From Welwitschia mirabilis (taxonomy: Eukaryota > Gnetophyta > Gnetopsida > Welwitschiales), in NCBI GenBank assembly GCA_051453625.1, contig JBOZIK010000001.1, forward strand, positions 76,031,113 through 76,095,112: DNA of 64,000 nt. Direction: 5' to 3'. Shown in pieces: positions 1 to 10,390 of the stretch. The notes below the pieces were generated by a model. That model searched no databases and was not told where the DNA came from. It was given only the letters and a program-made list of their open reading frames with translations. The translations under genes were made by a program, and so were the position numbers. The stretch's first letter is position 1; each line of letters begins with the position of its first letter.

Positions 1-513
1 GGGATTTGGTACTCAAAAGTATCAAATTTTAGATTGTTTGGTTATACTGACAGCAACTGGGCAGGTTGTTTGGAAGACTAGAAGAGCACTTCCTAGTATG
101 TTTTCTCCCTTAGTGTAGGTGCTATTTCATGGAGTTCTAAAAAACAAAAAATTGTAGCCTTGTCATCATCTAAGGCTGAGTATGCTGCTATAACAAGATC
201 AGCCTGTCAAGATGTTTGGCTAAGGAAGTTGTTAGCTGACTTTGGTTAACAAGGTACAACTCAGATATATTGTGATAACACGTTGGCAATCGCAATGGCC
301 AAAAATCCAGATTTTCATAGTAGGACTAAGCATATTAACACTCGTTATCACTTCATTCGATTTTTAATAGCTAAACAAAAAATTGATTTAAAGCATTGTG
401 GTATAAATGAGCAGGTTGCTAATGTTTTTTCTAAGTCTCTTCCACAAGCCAAGCATGAGAAGTTCAAAAAATTAATGGGAGTCAGAAATTTTAAAGTAAA
501 GGGGAGTATTGAA
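1..513 (+). pseudogene. Ty1/copia pol remnant: RNase H domain
   Basis: This is the 3' end of a copia polyprotein, entering from outside the window. Translation in changing frames gives the plant copia RNase H landmarks: a D-x-W-A-G-C-x-E-D-like start near 45-85, S-S-S-E-A-E-Y-A-A at about 163-189, W-L-R-K-L, C-D-N-T-L-A-I-A, and H-S-R-T-K-H-I. An uninterrupted 78-codon part runs from 283 to the terminal TAG at 517-519. It ends with the usual copia tail (H-E-K-F-K-K-L-M-G-V) just before a purine tract. In life this domain removes the RNA strand during reverse transcription. It is dead here: the reading frame shifts in the first 120 bases and a TAA interrupts the segment near 247. The family assignment is firm; the lineage within copia is not resolved. 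Confidence 0.88.
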
Positions 514-790
514 TGTTAGTGCTTCCAAATTCTTAGAATTCTATTTTTTAGTTCCTATTTTCTAGCAACTAGTATTAGTGGATTTGACTAAATAATTAGT
601 ATGTGCTGTTTTTAGTTGATTTTTTAGTGGTAGTGTTGGTGGAGCTTGTTATACCCACTTCTATATTTATTTGCTGATTTTTAGCATACTTTGTTTAGTT
701 GTAAGCCTATATATTTAGGCCTTGCTTTATTATTTTATTAGAATGAAAAAAGCCTCTGTTTTTGTTATTCAGTTTTCCAACAAGTTTTAC
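514..790 (+). mobile_element. 3' LTR of the copia element (right end approximate)
   Basis: A purine tract (AAAGGGGAG, about 498-506) is followed after a few bases by TGTTAGTG at 514, the usual copia order of polypurine tract then LTR start. The stretch carries TATA-like ATATATTTAGG near 708. I place the right end at the CAACA ending at 782 or the TTACA ending near 790. The 5' LTR is outside the window, so no pairwise check is possible. Confidence 0.6.
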
Positions 791-879
791 ATTATTTTGA
801 AATTTCATTTATAGAAGCTTTGCATTAGCAAAAGATATACTAATCAGTCCTTCGTAATGGCTCATTGGTCATTTAAAGG

Positions 880-1214
880 TATATGGGTCCGATCACAAAG
901 GGCAATTATCCCACTGTGATGAGGAAGATTATGAGATGAAGACTTCTAGAGTTTAGCAACCAATAGAAAAAGATGATGAATGGCACTTTTGATTTCATTG
1001 GTCTCAACTATTACACATCCAGATATGCATGTCATCTGCTAAAGAGAACCAATGTAGCACTTAGAGACCATGACATGGATTCTCTGACTAATATTATAAG
1101 TGAGAAAAACTTTCCACCTATCATTCTTTACTATCTATATGTGTAATCATCATAAGTTTGACATTCCCGTATCTCTGCAGTTGAGAAGAATGGAATCCCA
1201 ATTGGACTGAAGGT
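880..1214 (+). pseudogene. Glycoside hydrolase family 1 beta-glucosidase fragment with an intron
   Basis: The frame from 880 reads a degenerate form of the plant GH1 segment G-P-I-T-K-G-N-Y-P...M-R, then G-T-F-D-F-I-G-L-N-Y-Y-T-S-R-Y-A at about 982-1029. The L-N-Y-Y-T-S core is highly conserved in plant beta-glucosidases, which hydrolyse beta-glucosides. Stops at 937 (TGA, at the usual Arg of D-R-L) and 964 (TAG) show it is dead. The exon appears to end at 1099 before GTGAG. An 81-bp intron ends in a pyrimidine-rich stretch plus CAG at 1180, and a 32-bp exon (1181-1214) gives E-K-N-G-I-P-I-G-L-K in correct phase, followed by the donor GTAGAT. That matches the short exon I recall in plant GH1 genes. 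The exons carrying the catalytic T-F-N-E-P and I-T-E-N-G motifs were not found. Confidence 0.82.
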
Positions 1215-1629
1215 AGATAAGCAGATCTAAGATGCATTACTAAGTATATGCAGGGCTTTCAATAAATTTTTTTATGACGATCTAATTTATTTTGGGTTTT
1301 AATTAATAGGCATCATCATCATGGTTTTACATAGCATTCCTTTTAAACTGTGAATTTCTAGAAATGGGAATCCTAGATTTAAGAATACTATCTACATTTT
1401 GTAAAAGAAAAAAGTCACCACAGACATGCCCATTTGATAAACTATAACTCTAAAATCATGTAACCATTCAACATAAGATACCATTATCTGACAAAACACA
1501 AATTCAAAAAGAGTCACTGGCAATTAAAAGAAAGGCCTTTACTTTAGGGCATGACAAGAGAATGCTTGAGGTAGATGAAGAGTTAGCTAAGGAAAATTAG
1601 CTAGAATAACAACTAGAAATAGTTGAAGA
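1215..1629. other. Unassigned AT-rich spacer after the GH1 fragment
   Basis: This may be the next GH1 intron and flank. I looked for the downstream Y-V-Y-P-x-G-I and I-T-E-N-G exons and saw neither. No other coding signal or repeat stands out. Confidence 0.4.
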
Positions 1630-2206
1630 ATCATAGGTGATCTAAGTTTTGTAAATGTCTTCATGGAGGATTCCAAACAAAATGATAGTTCTCATGAACC
1701 ATTAATGCTATCAACTAGTAAAGATGTAATATATTTAAGAACACCAAAACTAGAATCAAATAGTCAAGCTGTTAGAGGCATGATATTGGATGTTGCTAAG
1801 TAAGATATGATAGAAAAAGATTCTATAGCTACTTTATTGCACCCATCTCAGGATGGGGTTTCAAATGGAAGAAAGGAATTAGCATTAGAAGATAAAAAAT
1901 CAATGGTAAACATGAAACAAGATTAAGATTTTCATTCCAGCAAAAAAATTTGAAATGTTAAAGCCTATGGATACAGAAGAAGACAGAGGTATAATATCTA
2001 GTTTAACTTTAAGTTGTTTAGCTTCAAACACTAGAAGTAAAGAAGTTGCACATATTCATGTTTCATAAGAACATATACCATGTAGCTTTAATCTCCTCTC
2101 TGATGATAACCAAAAGCCTTCCTTAGATGGACCTCTAGTAAAACTAATGGATACACATGACAATGTGTCAATTCCTGATATTTTCTTTAATTGCATTGAG
2201 AAATGA
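1630..2206 (+). pseudogene. Unrecognised broken coding sequence, acidic and serine-rich
   Basis: One frame runs 57 codons from 1630 to a TAA at 1801, then 40 codons to a TAA at 1924. After a run of A at about 1941-1948 the frame moves by one, and continues from 1955 to a TGA at 2204 with one TAA at 2066. All the internal stops are TAA, as if CAA or GAA had been lost. The sense reads as a hydrophilic, Ser/Asp/Glu/Lys-rich protein (for example M-D-T-E-E-D-R-G, L-L-S-D-D-N-Q-K, M-D-T-H-D-N-V). That composition looks like a disordered region of a nuclear protein. I do not recognise the family. It lies on the opposite strand to the JmjC fragment, so it probably comes from another gene or an inverted piece. 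Confidence 0.4.
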
Positions 2207-2589
2207 AATACAAGTTTTATAAGATACATTACATCAAAAATATATTGTAATATTTCATAAGAATGCCTTTATTAAATCTCCAAAAAGAAAAAAGAAATGA
2301 AAATTAATCCATAGAAATAAAGCTTTAAAATATTACTAGAATCATACTATATCTTTTCAACAACATTCAAAGCAAATGTGAACTATGAGAGAATCCTTAC
2401 TGCAGTAAGATCTTCCTTGAATGTAAAGAAATTCCTCCAAATATTGAACAGCATAAGAGTGAACTGTATGCTCATCCTCTATTATTTGACCTACATCTCA
2501 TCCAAATGCAAATGAAAATGCAAGACTACCTTCATTATCATGATTTCTATAACAATTTATTTACTGCTAAGTCTTTTAGCCTTTTATAA

Positions 2590-2938
2590 TTGAATTTCTA
2601 TAATATGCTCATTCATTAATGTTATTCCAAATATCTTCTGTCTTTTTAAATGAGTAATTATTCTGATGGCACTTATATCGCAAATCAAAATGAGGCTTCC
2701 TTTTGATAAATCCACAAGCTTACATGACTAAATATGAGCCCTTCAGAATTCTGAATGGAAAGAGGTATCAACTATGAGATGCATAGCCTTCAGCCTTTGT
2801 TTTTCCAAATACAGCATTGACAGGAATGGATTATGTCACATATAATTTACCTTTCATTTCAATCTTCATGGGTAGCATAGTGCCCTTCAAGTAATCGAGG
2901 TAAAAGGTGGGATTGATTAGCTTTTGAGGAGGTGTCCA
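2590..2938 (-). pseudogene. Unrecognised minus-strand coding-like fragment
   Basis: On the minus strand one frame begins near 2938 with W-T-P-P-Q-K-L-I-N-P and stays open to a TAA at 2831-2833. It continues in the same frame to about 2590 with only three or four further stops across some 80 codons (pieces such as N-A-V-F-G-K-T-K and K-K-T-E-D-I-W-N-N). The stop density is low for DNA this AT-rich. I recognise no family. It shares strand with the JmjC zinc-finger exon about 450 bases upstream on that strand, so it could be a later exon of that gene, but the residues do not match the JmjC parts I know. Confidence 0.25.
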
Positions 2939-3381
2939 TTTTTATAAACAGAAATATGGGTTTTCAGTAAGAAAATACCATATAATCATGATCAAGTATG
3001 GAAATGAATGAAAATTATCAATTGTATTATCAATTGTATTATTCAAAAAGAAGCTTGGTATTATATAATTTATATGAACTACCAAATCACTATCTTTCAG
3101 TCTCTAGAATTTTATTACTTTCAAATTCCTTAGTACTCATTTCTAGCTTGATAACCTAGATATTTTTTAAGACATTCTTAATTGAAGTAATTATTAGCAC
3201 AACCTCCTAGATCTTTTGGGAAACAAGGTATGCTTTCATAACTATTTTCTATTTACTTTAGAAAGATTGATCCATTCATACAATGCTATTTATAAAAGAT
3301 AATGTTTTTATTGTTATTTTCTCTTATCTATAATTGAAATTTAGCAGAATCAGCTTTTACATCAAGTGGTTGGATCTATTC

Positions 3382-3530
3382 TCAGAGTTCTTGACAATAT
3401 GTAAGACATAAATCATATGAACATTGTGGACAATATCTATGAAATTCAGTAATATATGTCTTGCAATTGTCACAATAAAGGCATCCATCCAAACTAAGTT
3501 TGAACCTTGTAAATTGGTTTAATTCTAGTA
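3382..3530 (-). pseudogene. JmjC (KDM3/JMJ25-like) histone demethylase zinc-finger exon remnant
   Basis: Read on the minus strand from 3528, the frame gives L-S-L-D-G-C-L-Y-C-D-N-C-K-T-Y-I, then E-F-H-R-Y-C-P-Q-C-S-Y-D-L-C-L-T-Y-C-Q-E-L. This is the cysteine-rich finger that precedes the JmjC domain in plant KDM3-type H3K9 demethylases (IBM1/JMJ25 group), usually ending C-C-x-E-L/I-R-E-G. The Arg codon is TGA here (CGA to TGA), and the next in-frame codon is GAA. An AG lies just upstream at the expected exon start. The RING-type finger and the JmjC catalytic core were not found nearby, so only this exon is supported. Confidence 0.72.
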
Positions 3531-6500
3531 CTTCCTAATACCAATTGCATTATAGAAATAATATGTTATACAACTGGCTTAATAGAATCCATACTATCAA
3601 TATTTTTCTCTCTTTACTACTTGACAAAAATAAGACTTTCTTTCTTTGAGCTAAAATCTTTATATCATTATTTCCTTAAGCTTGCATATAAAGGGAGAGG
3701 AGTACATGTGTGTGTTAAACATTCTGGTGTCTTAGAGTTAGTGTGTACAATCCTTAAATTCTGATAGTGTAGTGACTTCCTTCAAAGCCTTAAATTTTTA
3801 CTATTTATCATTATTTTATAAACCTCCTTTTTTTCTTTATGTGAATCCCCCCTATTTCTCATGTTCTTTTCTTCTTTTTTTGTATTTTCTGATTTATCAA
3901 TAAATGGATGTATTTGATTTACCAAGATTTGTTTTCTTGAAATGGTTAATAATGTTAATGCCTTTTGACCATCTTTAATGATAGAGTAGGTGGTTGTAAG
4001 TAGGTGGATATTAATGGCCATTTTTAATGTGAATCACTAAGGATGTGGACATATTATTACTAATATTCTCATTTTAAAAAAGAAATACTAGATGGTTCTC
4101 TAATGGTTACCTCTCTACTTACAAGATGAAAGTGGAAACATAAGAGAAACTGCATTCTTTAGAATATTTGAATTCATAGTCAAAAATTAGGCATTCCTAT
4201 GGATTGAAGTGTCTTTTCTGCTACCATCTCCATTATGAGGATCTTGGTACTATATTAGTAAAATATCCATATGCATTATAGCTACACATGATGACTACAT
4301 GCACAAGAAGTTTATGTATGATTATTGAAGCTTTATTCGATGACAACTAGATTTGTAAGTTACTATTTGTATATTATGAAACTTAAAAGCCAACAAGTTT
4401 TACATCCTATCCATTGGTTTTCAAAGTATATCTTTGTGTTAAAAGGTGTATAATGGAAAAAGTAATGTTAAATCTTCACCTTGTATGTATCTATGCTGTG
4501 TCCACTATGATTCTTATGAAAAGAGAGAGGGAAAAAAAGATACTAAAGAAGATGTAGATGATATTTTATAGTTGGACTACAGAGAGAATGGAATATAATG
4601 CTAGTTCAAATAAAGTACTCTTCCATCTTTGTAATGTGGATGACCCTCTACAACATCCAATTTCTGCAAAAGGAATTATGTAGGCATGACTTGCACATCA
4701 AATTTCATAAGAGGAAGCATAGCTTCTACCATTCTTTTCATTTTACAATAAGTTGTGGAATATAGGAAGAAGAGGATATCTTTTTGCCAATGAATATAGG
4801 GAGGAGAGAATATCTTTTCACCATTAATTTCTTAGTATAAAGAAATTATTGTTAAAAATGAAACTCATCCTAGAATTCAAAGAAATTCTTGTCACATCAA
4901 CATCAGAATCACCAATGGTGAGCTCTAGTAATATTTATTTAAAGAAAAGAATAGTAGGATGTATTATAGGAGACAAATTTCTACATAAAGTTATAGAAAG
5001 AAAGGACACTTATAATAAGAAATGTATTTCAGAAGATGTTAACAACTCAAGGCAAAAGTCACAAAAGGAAACTCTAAAGTTCTATAAGATGTAAAGTCTC
5101 TTTGAGCTATATAATATTTAACAAATATTTATGATCTTGTTGTTCTAGTAATATCCTCTCAAAATCTTAAACTCTAAGAAGAAAATATTTAATAATGTGA
5201 TCTTATTAAAGAGGACAAAGGCATTCATAAAGTATTATTCTTGAGAGATGTCTAAAATATCATTGGGATATCCTACTAAACTTCCTAAATGTTCCCATTA
5301 TGAAAAAATTTAACTTAAACATAAAATTTTTACAAAGCTTTATACCTGACCATAGGTGTCTTAAAGTTCCTAAAAGAATTTATACTTCCAGAAAGCCATC
5401 AAATAAGCTGTCTGAGAGGCTAAAATTTACCTGTGTGTAGAAAGTGAAGACACAAAAGATCTTGAAATCCTTGAAAAGGATTCTCAAAATCAATGAACTC
5501 TCTCCTAAAGTCTATCCCTTGAGGATTCTTTCCCTTGTCAAAAGCGTAACATTATTGAAAGCCTATAAATAAGGAAAATTTGGCTTTAAAGATGCATAAC
5601 CACAGAGTATTAGAGTACTAATCCTTATGGACAACAACCAAAAAACTGACTTCATAGAATCAAGTATATATGTAAGAAAAAGGCTTCCCAAAATGCTATG
5701 CATATATTTTATGAGTTTTAATAGACCTTGGCTTACCTAATTCTTGGTTTAATATAATCATACTTGTAAAAATTTGGTTTAAGATTACATGTAGGTGGTC
5801 TTTTTAAGGAATAATAATGGTATAATGGTATATAACAAAGTAATTTTATCCAAAAAATGCAAGATTTAAAGAAAACATACCTTTAAAAATGTATTTAAAA
5901 GTCCGTATTTATCCATGAAGATCCTTTGCCAGAAGATCTTGAATAAGAGGCTACTAATTCATGTCCTATAATCAAACAAACAAAAGGATTCTAAAAGATA
6001 GAGTCGAGTAGCAATCTTTGATGAGATTTTATGGTAAAGATTAAAACTAAAAGGCTTAAAAGAATAGGAAGGCATTCATCGGCATAATTTTTAAGGACCA
6101 AGTGAAACCTCCATGAGTTCTTGTATTAAATATCATTAGGGTTTGACAAAATGAATGCATCTTTAATCAAAAAGATCTTCAAATATATAATCCAAACCTT
6201 CTCAAGGTACACTCAAGCTGTAGATCAGTAACCTAGAAAATGTTGACAAATGGGAATTCTTAGAATATAGTAGTAATTGAAACTTTGAAATACCTCTAAA
6301 TCATGTGAAGAAAAAGAAAAAATAAAATGCATAGGCATTAAGGTAACTAAGAAAAGATCCAAGGTGTAGGCACTTGAAAACTTTGGACTGTTTAATAATA
6401 AAGAAGAAAATCTTCAAGCCTCTTCTTTTGTTTAGCCATTATTCCGCATCTCCATGATAATCAAATAAAATGTTTCTCTCCTTAATAGCCTCTTCTTGTG

Positions 6501-6642
6501 CATCTCCTCGATAGGGCTTTCCATAAGATCGTAGTGTTTATCCCTTTAAAGTGAATCCACTATTAAGTCGTATGATTTTGCAGTGTGAAAACCATAACCT
6601 TGCTGTTTCACAGTCCATCTAAAAAATCTAAATGTTAAAAAC
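3531..6642. other. AT-rich region with weak coding-like traces only
   Basis: Two stretches look slightly coding. A plus-strand frame at 4849-5094 (81 codons, Lys/Ser/Ile-rich, no recognisable motif) is one. A frame at 5437-5568 reading E-S-E-D-T-K-D-L-E-I-L-E-K-D-S with a TGA and a TAA inside is the other, acidic like the block at 1630-2206 and possibly from the same gene. A minus-strand frame at 3782-4021 (79 codons) is lysine-rich and unplaced. I see no transposon ends, RNA genes or repeats here. Confidence 0.3.
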
Positions 6643-6647
6643 CCTAC

Positions 6648-7899
6648 TATTACAATGCTAATTTATAGGAATTTGATGTTCTATTTTGAGTGCTTTTGTA
6701 GGACATTTACACAGGTTTGGATGCAATACTAATGACTATGAATATTTGATAGGATGATTAGTAAAACATGGGATTCTTAACATATCTAGTGGTTTCTCAG
6801 GCTTATTCTAACTCTGTATATTTAGAAGAAGGCTTCAGAATGCAAAAGACTAGTTTAACTTTAAGATTGGAGATAAGGAAGACTGTCGTCCCTTAGGTCA
6901 TCCTCATGACATGCAAGATGATGATACTACTAACATGGACAGAAGCTGTGGGGCTAACAATGGGGCATGAAGATATTTGACATGAGATGACATCCCCCAT
7001 ATCATCCCAATAACAGTTAGGATGATAGCTATTTTTGTATAGTTGGAATAAAATACTTTGTAATGGGGTTAAGTGACCCATGTGGGATGTTAGGGTTTCT
7101 TTTTTGACTTTTAGGGTTTAGTTTCTAGAACCTCAATGCAAAACTATAAATACCCTTTTTCTCTTTCATTTGTATTTTCATTTTTGTATCTGATATGCTT
7201 ATGATAAAAGATTAAAGGGTAAGAGATCCATCCAGAGATACAGAAAGGAGTTTCCTTGACATTAGGATGAGTCTCTATTAAGGTGCTATTACTTTATTTA
7301 TAAGTCGATATAAAGTTTTTAAGTTAATCTAAATACTCTTTTTAATTAATACAATTTCTATTTCATTTCAATTCTATATCTCCCTTATGGTTTACATTGA
7401 TAATAGTTTAATGTGACGACTCTGTGATTTATCTAGATCAGAAGGATAACCTTTGTTAAGGTTGACCTTATTTAGTATTAGATTTGCATTGCTTTTTCAT
7501 TACATTCAATTTGAATTTTAAATTCTAATTGGTAGATATCATAGTTTATGATAGTTAAGAACTAGTTGAATACTCTTCTTAATTGATCTGAATTATAAAG
7601 AATCTAGTTTTTGTGACATAAAAATTAGGAACCAAATAGAACTTATTTCATTTCCATTTGTATTTCATTTACATTCACTTGCATTTCATTTACTTTATTA
7701 TTTACCTTCAGTTATTAAAAGATAAAAGACTAAAAACACCTTTGGAAATTAATTCTCTAACTTTAAGCCTAGTGCTTTCATTGGGATTATGACATTCAAG
7801 TAAAATCCCATCTATACAAGCATGTGTCTTTCTACAAGTTATTTGATTTATAAGTTTATCTAAAAGGACTTCAAGATTACATAAATTCACATTACAACA
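6648..7899 (+). repeat. 5' LTR of Athila-type element 1
   Basis: The sequence aligns by eye along its length with the LTRs at 26261-27514, 36450-38031, 54598-55958 (minus) and 62341-63623 (minus). It starts with decayed TGTTGTGATG, ends in ACAACA, and is followed by the primer site. It holds the dyad TATCATCC/GGATGATA at 7000-7027 and a TATA box at 7145. Confidence 0.85.
7145..7152 (+). promoter_or_regulatory. LTR TATA box (TATAAATA)
   Basis: TATAAATA lies within CAAAACTATAAATACCC, and the same context is kept in every Athila-type LTR here: 26769-26776 and 37825-37832 on plus, 55336-55343 and 63046-63053 on minus. Conservation at the same LTR position amid strong decay supports the core promoter of the element. 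Confidence 0.65.
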
Positions 7900-7902
7900 T
7901 TT

Positions 7903-7920
7903 TGGCACCATTACCAGGAA
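7903..7920 (+). other. Primer-binding site, tRNA-Asp type, decayed
   Basis: TGGCACCATTACCAGGAA directly follows the LTR. The complement of the 3' end of plant tRNA-Asp is TGGCGCCGTTGCCGGGGA. All five differences are G-to-A. An Asp-tRNA primer is typical of the Athila/Tat group. Confidence 0.8.
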
Positions 7921-8376
7921 AGGCTTTAAGGAGCTAGAGAATTGTCATTAATCAGATAAGCACCTTGAATCTTTTCTTCAAGTTAGTTATTTGAATTAAT
8001 GCAATATTTATAGTATAGTTTAGATTAGGTTTATTTTCATGTAATTTTATTTTTCACAATTTTTCTTAGGAATCCTATCATTTTCTCTATCATTCCGATG
8101 ACATTGAGGATGACAGTTCTGAAATTTTGAAATTAGTTTTTATTTGTGCAATTTTTCTTTTGTTTTTTTAGTAATAAAACTGTCATTGTCTCTATCGTCC
8201 CCATGATAGTCTAGACTATAGTCTAGTTTTCTTCTATTAATAGATTTTCATAGTTTCAAAGTTCTATTATTGTGATCATCGTTCTTTCTATTGTTTCCAT
8301 GACCAGATAGATGATGATCTATTGTATTTGATTCTAGTTTTCTATTTGTTAATTGAATATGCAAGGACATGGTGAA

Positions 8377-10160
8377 TTTTGATAAAAAGATAAAATATCA
8401 AGAGAATGAAACTTGATTAAAGAAAACATCAGAGAAGGATTATTCAAATTTGAGATAAATCTAGGTATGCACACCTAGTACACAAATTTCTAGAATTAAA
8501 GAAAAATATTTTTCTGCTTTTATTGTTTTAGAATCAGATTTTGCAAAAGAAAATTGTAGTATATAAGTAGATCATATTATTTCTTCGAATATGTCAAACA
8601 TATTAAAATCATCACAAAACAAAAGCAAGTTGCTCCATCTAATAATCCAATCATAATAGGAACTTCTTCCTTGAATCAAAATATTACTCTTAGGGATTTA
8701 ATTGCAAATAGAAAATGTGAAATTCAAAATTCTTTTAATTTACCTTCTAGAGATGATGTATAATTAAGAACTTTAAGTGCTTATTTAAAATTTCGAGGGA
8801 ATTAGAGGAAGATACCTTTCAACATTTGGCTAACATTGAATAACTTATACTTACCTCAAGAAATGGAACGAAATGTATTAATGATCATAATTATATGATT
8901 ATTTTTCTAGTTACACTTAGAGGAAGAGCAAAAGTTTGGCTTAAAACTATTCCACATAAAAGTCTTAAATCTTGGAGTTAAGTGTAAGAAGTATTTATTA
9001 AATGATTTTTGAATGAGAGTTCCATGAGGAAGAGATGAAAAAAAGTAACCAACTTTCAACAACAACCTCATAAGGATTATGCAATAGCATATGAACATTT
9101 TATAATTGCTAGCCATTCCAAACCTATTAATGAATTTCGTAAAGAAGAGCTAGTATATTATTTTTACAGTGGATTGAATTCTTTAATAAAGGAACTAGTA
9201 GATTTTTCTTGGGAAGGCAAATTGTTGAATTTAGGCCTAGATTAATGCATGGAGTGTGTTAGAAGACTTGATATAAATAAGTCAAACTTGGCCTAAACCC
9301 ACTAAAGAAAATCACATCGTAGGTCACATTCTAAGGGATTTAAAGGAAGTGAAACATGATAAGGAAGAAGAAAGAAAGGAATTAGCCAACCTGATAAAAT
9401 ATTTTACTACTACTTTAGAGAAGTATACACAAATGATAGTTGATGCAAAGGTGGTAAAGAATGAAAACTCAACTTCAAATTGTAAAGTTTGTAAATATAA
9501 CTCTCATCTAATAAAATAATGCTCTTTGTTACTAGCTTATAAGGAAAGGACATTTGAGGAAGTGTGTGTCTTCAACCAAAAAACACCTAACTTTAAAAGC
9601 CAATCATAATTTTAACAAAGATTAATGGGAAACCTCAATGGAAACCATTTAAAAGTAGATTCAAGAATTCCAACATTAAGAACCTAGTAAATATGCTTTA
9701 ACAAAAAATGCTTGCTAATAAAAAACCACAAGGGTCTCTTACATCTCAACCAGTGTCTAACCCAAATAAAGTTAGGAGAGATTTGAAAATAGTGACAAGA
9801 AGTGGAAAGGGTATAACACCTCCTATCCATAAGGTTTCAACTTCTAAAAATAATGGAATAAATGAGGAAGATGATGTAGAAATTTTAGATTCATAATCAA
9901 TATCACCTACAAAAACCTCCACTAAAAATACTTCACAAGAAAACAAAGGGAAGAAACCATCCACTCTTTGGCTTGATATATTAAATATGAATCCTACCTT
10001 TAATGAACACTTAAAAGCTGTGATGCAAGAAGTTAATATCAACCTATCCTTTTGGAAACTCTTCCAATAAAATCCTAGATGTTCTAAGTTATGGAAAGAT
10101 TTAGTAAGAATAAAGCAAAAATGTATCATTTCTAGGAGAGTTTTTCTTGCCTAATTTCTT
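8377..10160 (+). pseudogene. Athila-type gag remnant
   Basis: Gag forms the particle shell. Conserved pieces appear in order, in shifting frames. I-T-L-R-D-L-I-A lies near 8690. L-R-G-R-A-K-V-W-L-K-T-I-P-H-K-S-L-K-S-W at about 8911-8970 corresponds to the Athila motif L-R-D-K-A-K-x-W-L. A-Y-E-H-F-I-I-A-S-H and E-L-V-Y-Y-F-Y-S-G-L-N follow at 9086-9180. The C-terminal part includes an open stretch at 9708-9894 ending E-D-D-V-E-I-L-D-S. Stops such as TAA at 8761 and 8841 and several frame shifts break it. Element 2 carries the same protein at 28380-29830, and element 3 keeps only its C-terminal part. Confidence 0.78.
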
Positions 10161-10311
10161 TCCAATTTAGTCATGCAAAAATGTTCTAAATTCAAAAACT
10201 CTGGGGCTATANNNNNNNNNNNNNNNNNNNNNNNNNNNNNNNNNNNNNNNNNNNNNNNNNNNNNNNNNNNNNNNNNNNNNNNNNNNNNNNNNNNNNNNNN
10301 NNNNNNNNNNN

Positions 10312-10385
10312 GTGTTTTCTTTAAGTTATTTGATTTACAGGTTTACCTAAAGAACTTCAGAATTGCATAAATCCACACCACAACA
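10312..10385 (+). repeat. Last part of the 3' LTR of Athila-type element 1
   Basis: These 74 bases after the gap match the end of the 5' LTR (7826-7899): the GTGT-TTTCT start, TTATTTGATTTA, and CATAAATCCACACCACAACA. The next bases, CCTAC, repeat the five bases just before the 5' LTR, so this is the true right edge. Confidence 0.85.
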
Positions 10386-10390
10386 CCTAC

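Larger units (their letters stand above)
6648..10385 (+). mobile_element. Athila-type Ty3/gypsy element 1 (5' LTR, leader, gag, gap, 3' LTR end)
   Basis: Both outer ends match this family: the left edge TATTACAATG is a decayed TGTTGTGATG, and the right edge is ACCACAACA. The 5-bp target duplication CCTAC flanks it exactly (6643-6647 and 10386-10390). Inside are a 1252-bp 5' LTR, an Asp-tRNA primer site, a leader and gag. A 100-N gap (10212-10311) follows, then the last 74 bases of the 3' LTR. No protease, RT or integrase is present in the sequence shown. They may be deleted or hidden by the gap, whose 100 N probably do not give a true length. The element sits in the host-gene debris region. 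Confidence 0.85.

Noticed and set aside
2331-2345. TATTACTAGAATC as the missing CACTA left end
   Set aside because: No subterminal repeats follow it and no chromovirus LTR precedes it; a chance match in AT-rich DNA.
9746-10129. A 127-codon minus-strand open frame
   Set aside because: It is antisense to the Athila gag C-terminal region (9708-9894 and beyond), which is the recognised coding strand. No motif of its own.
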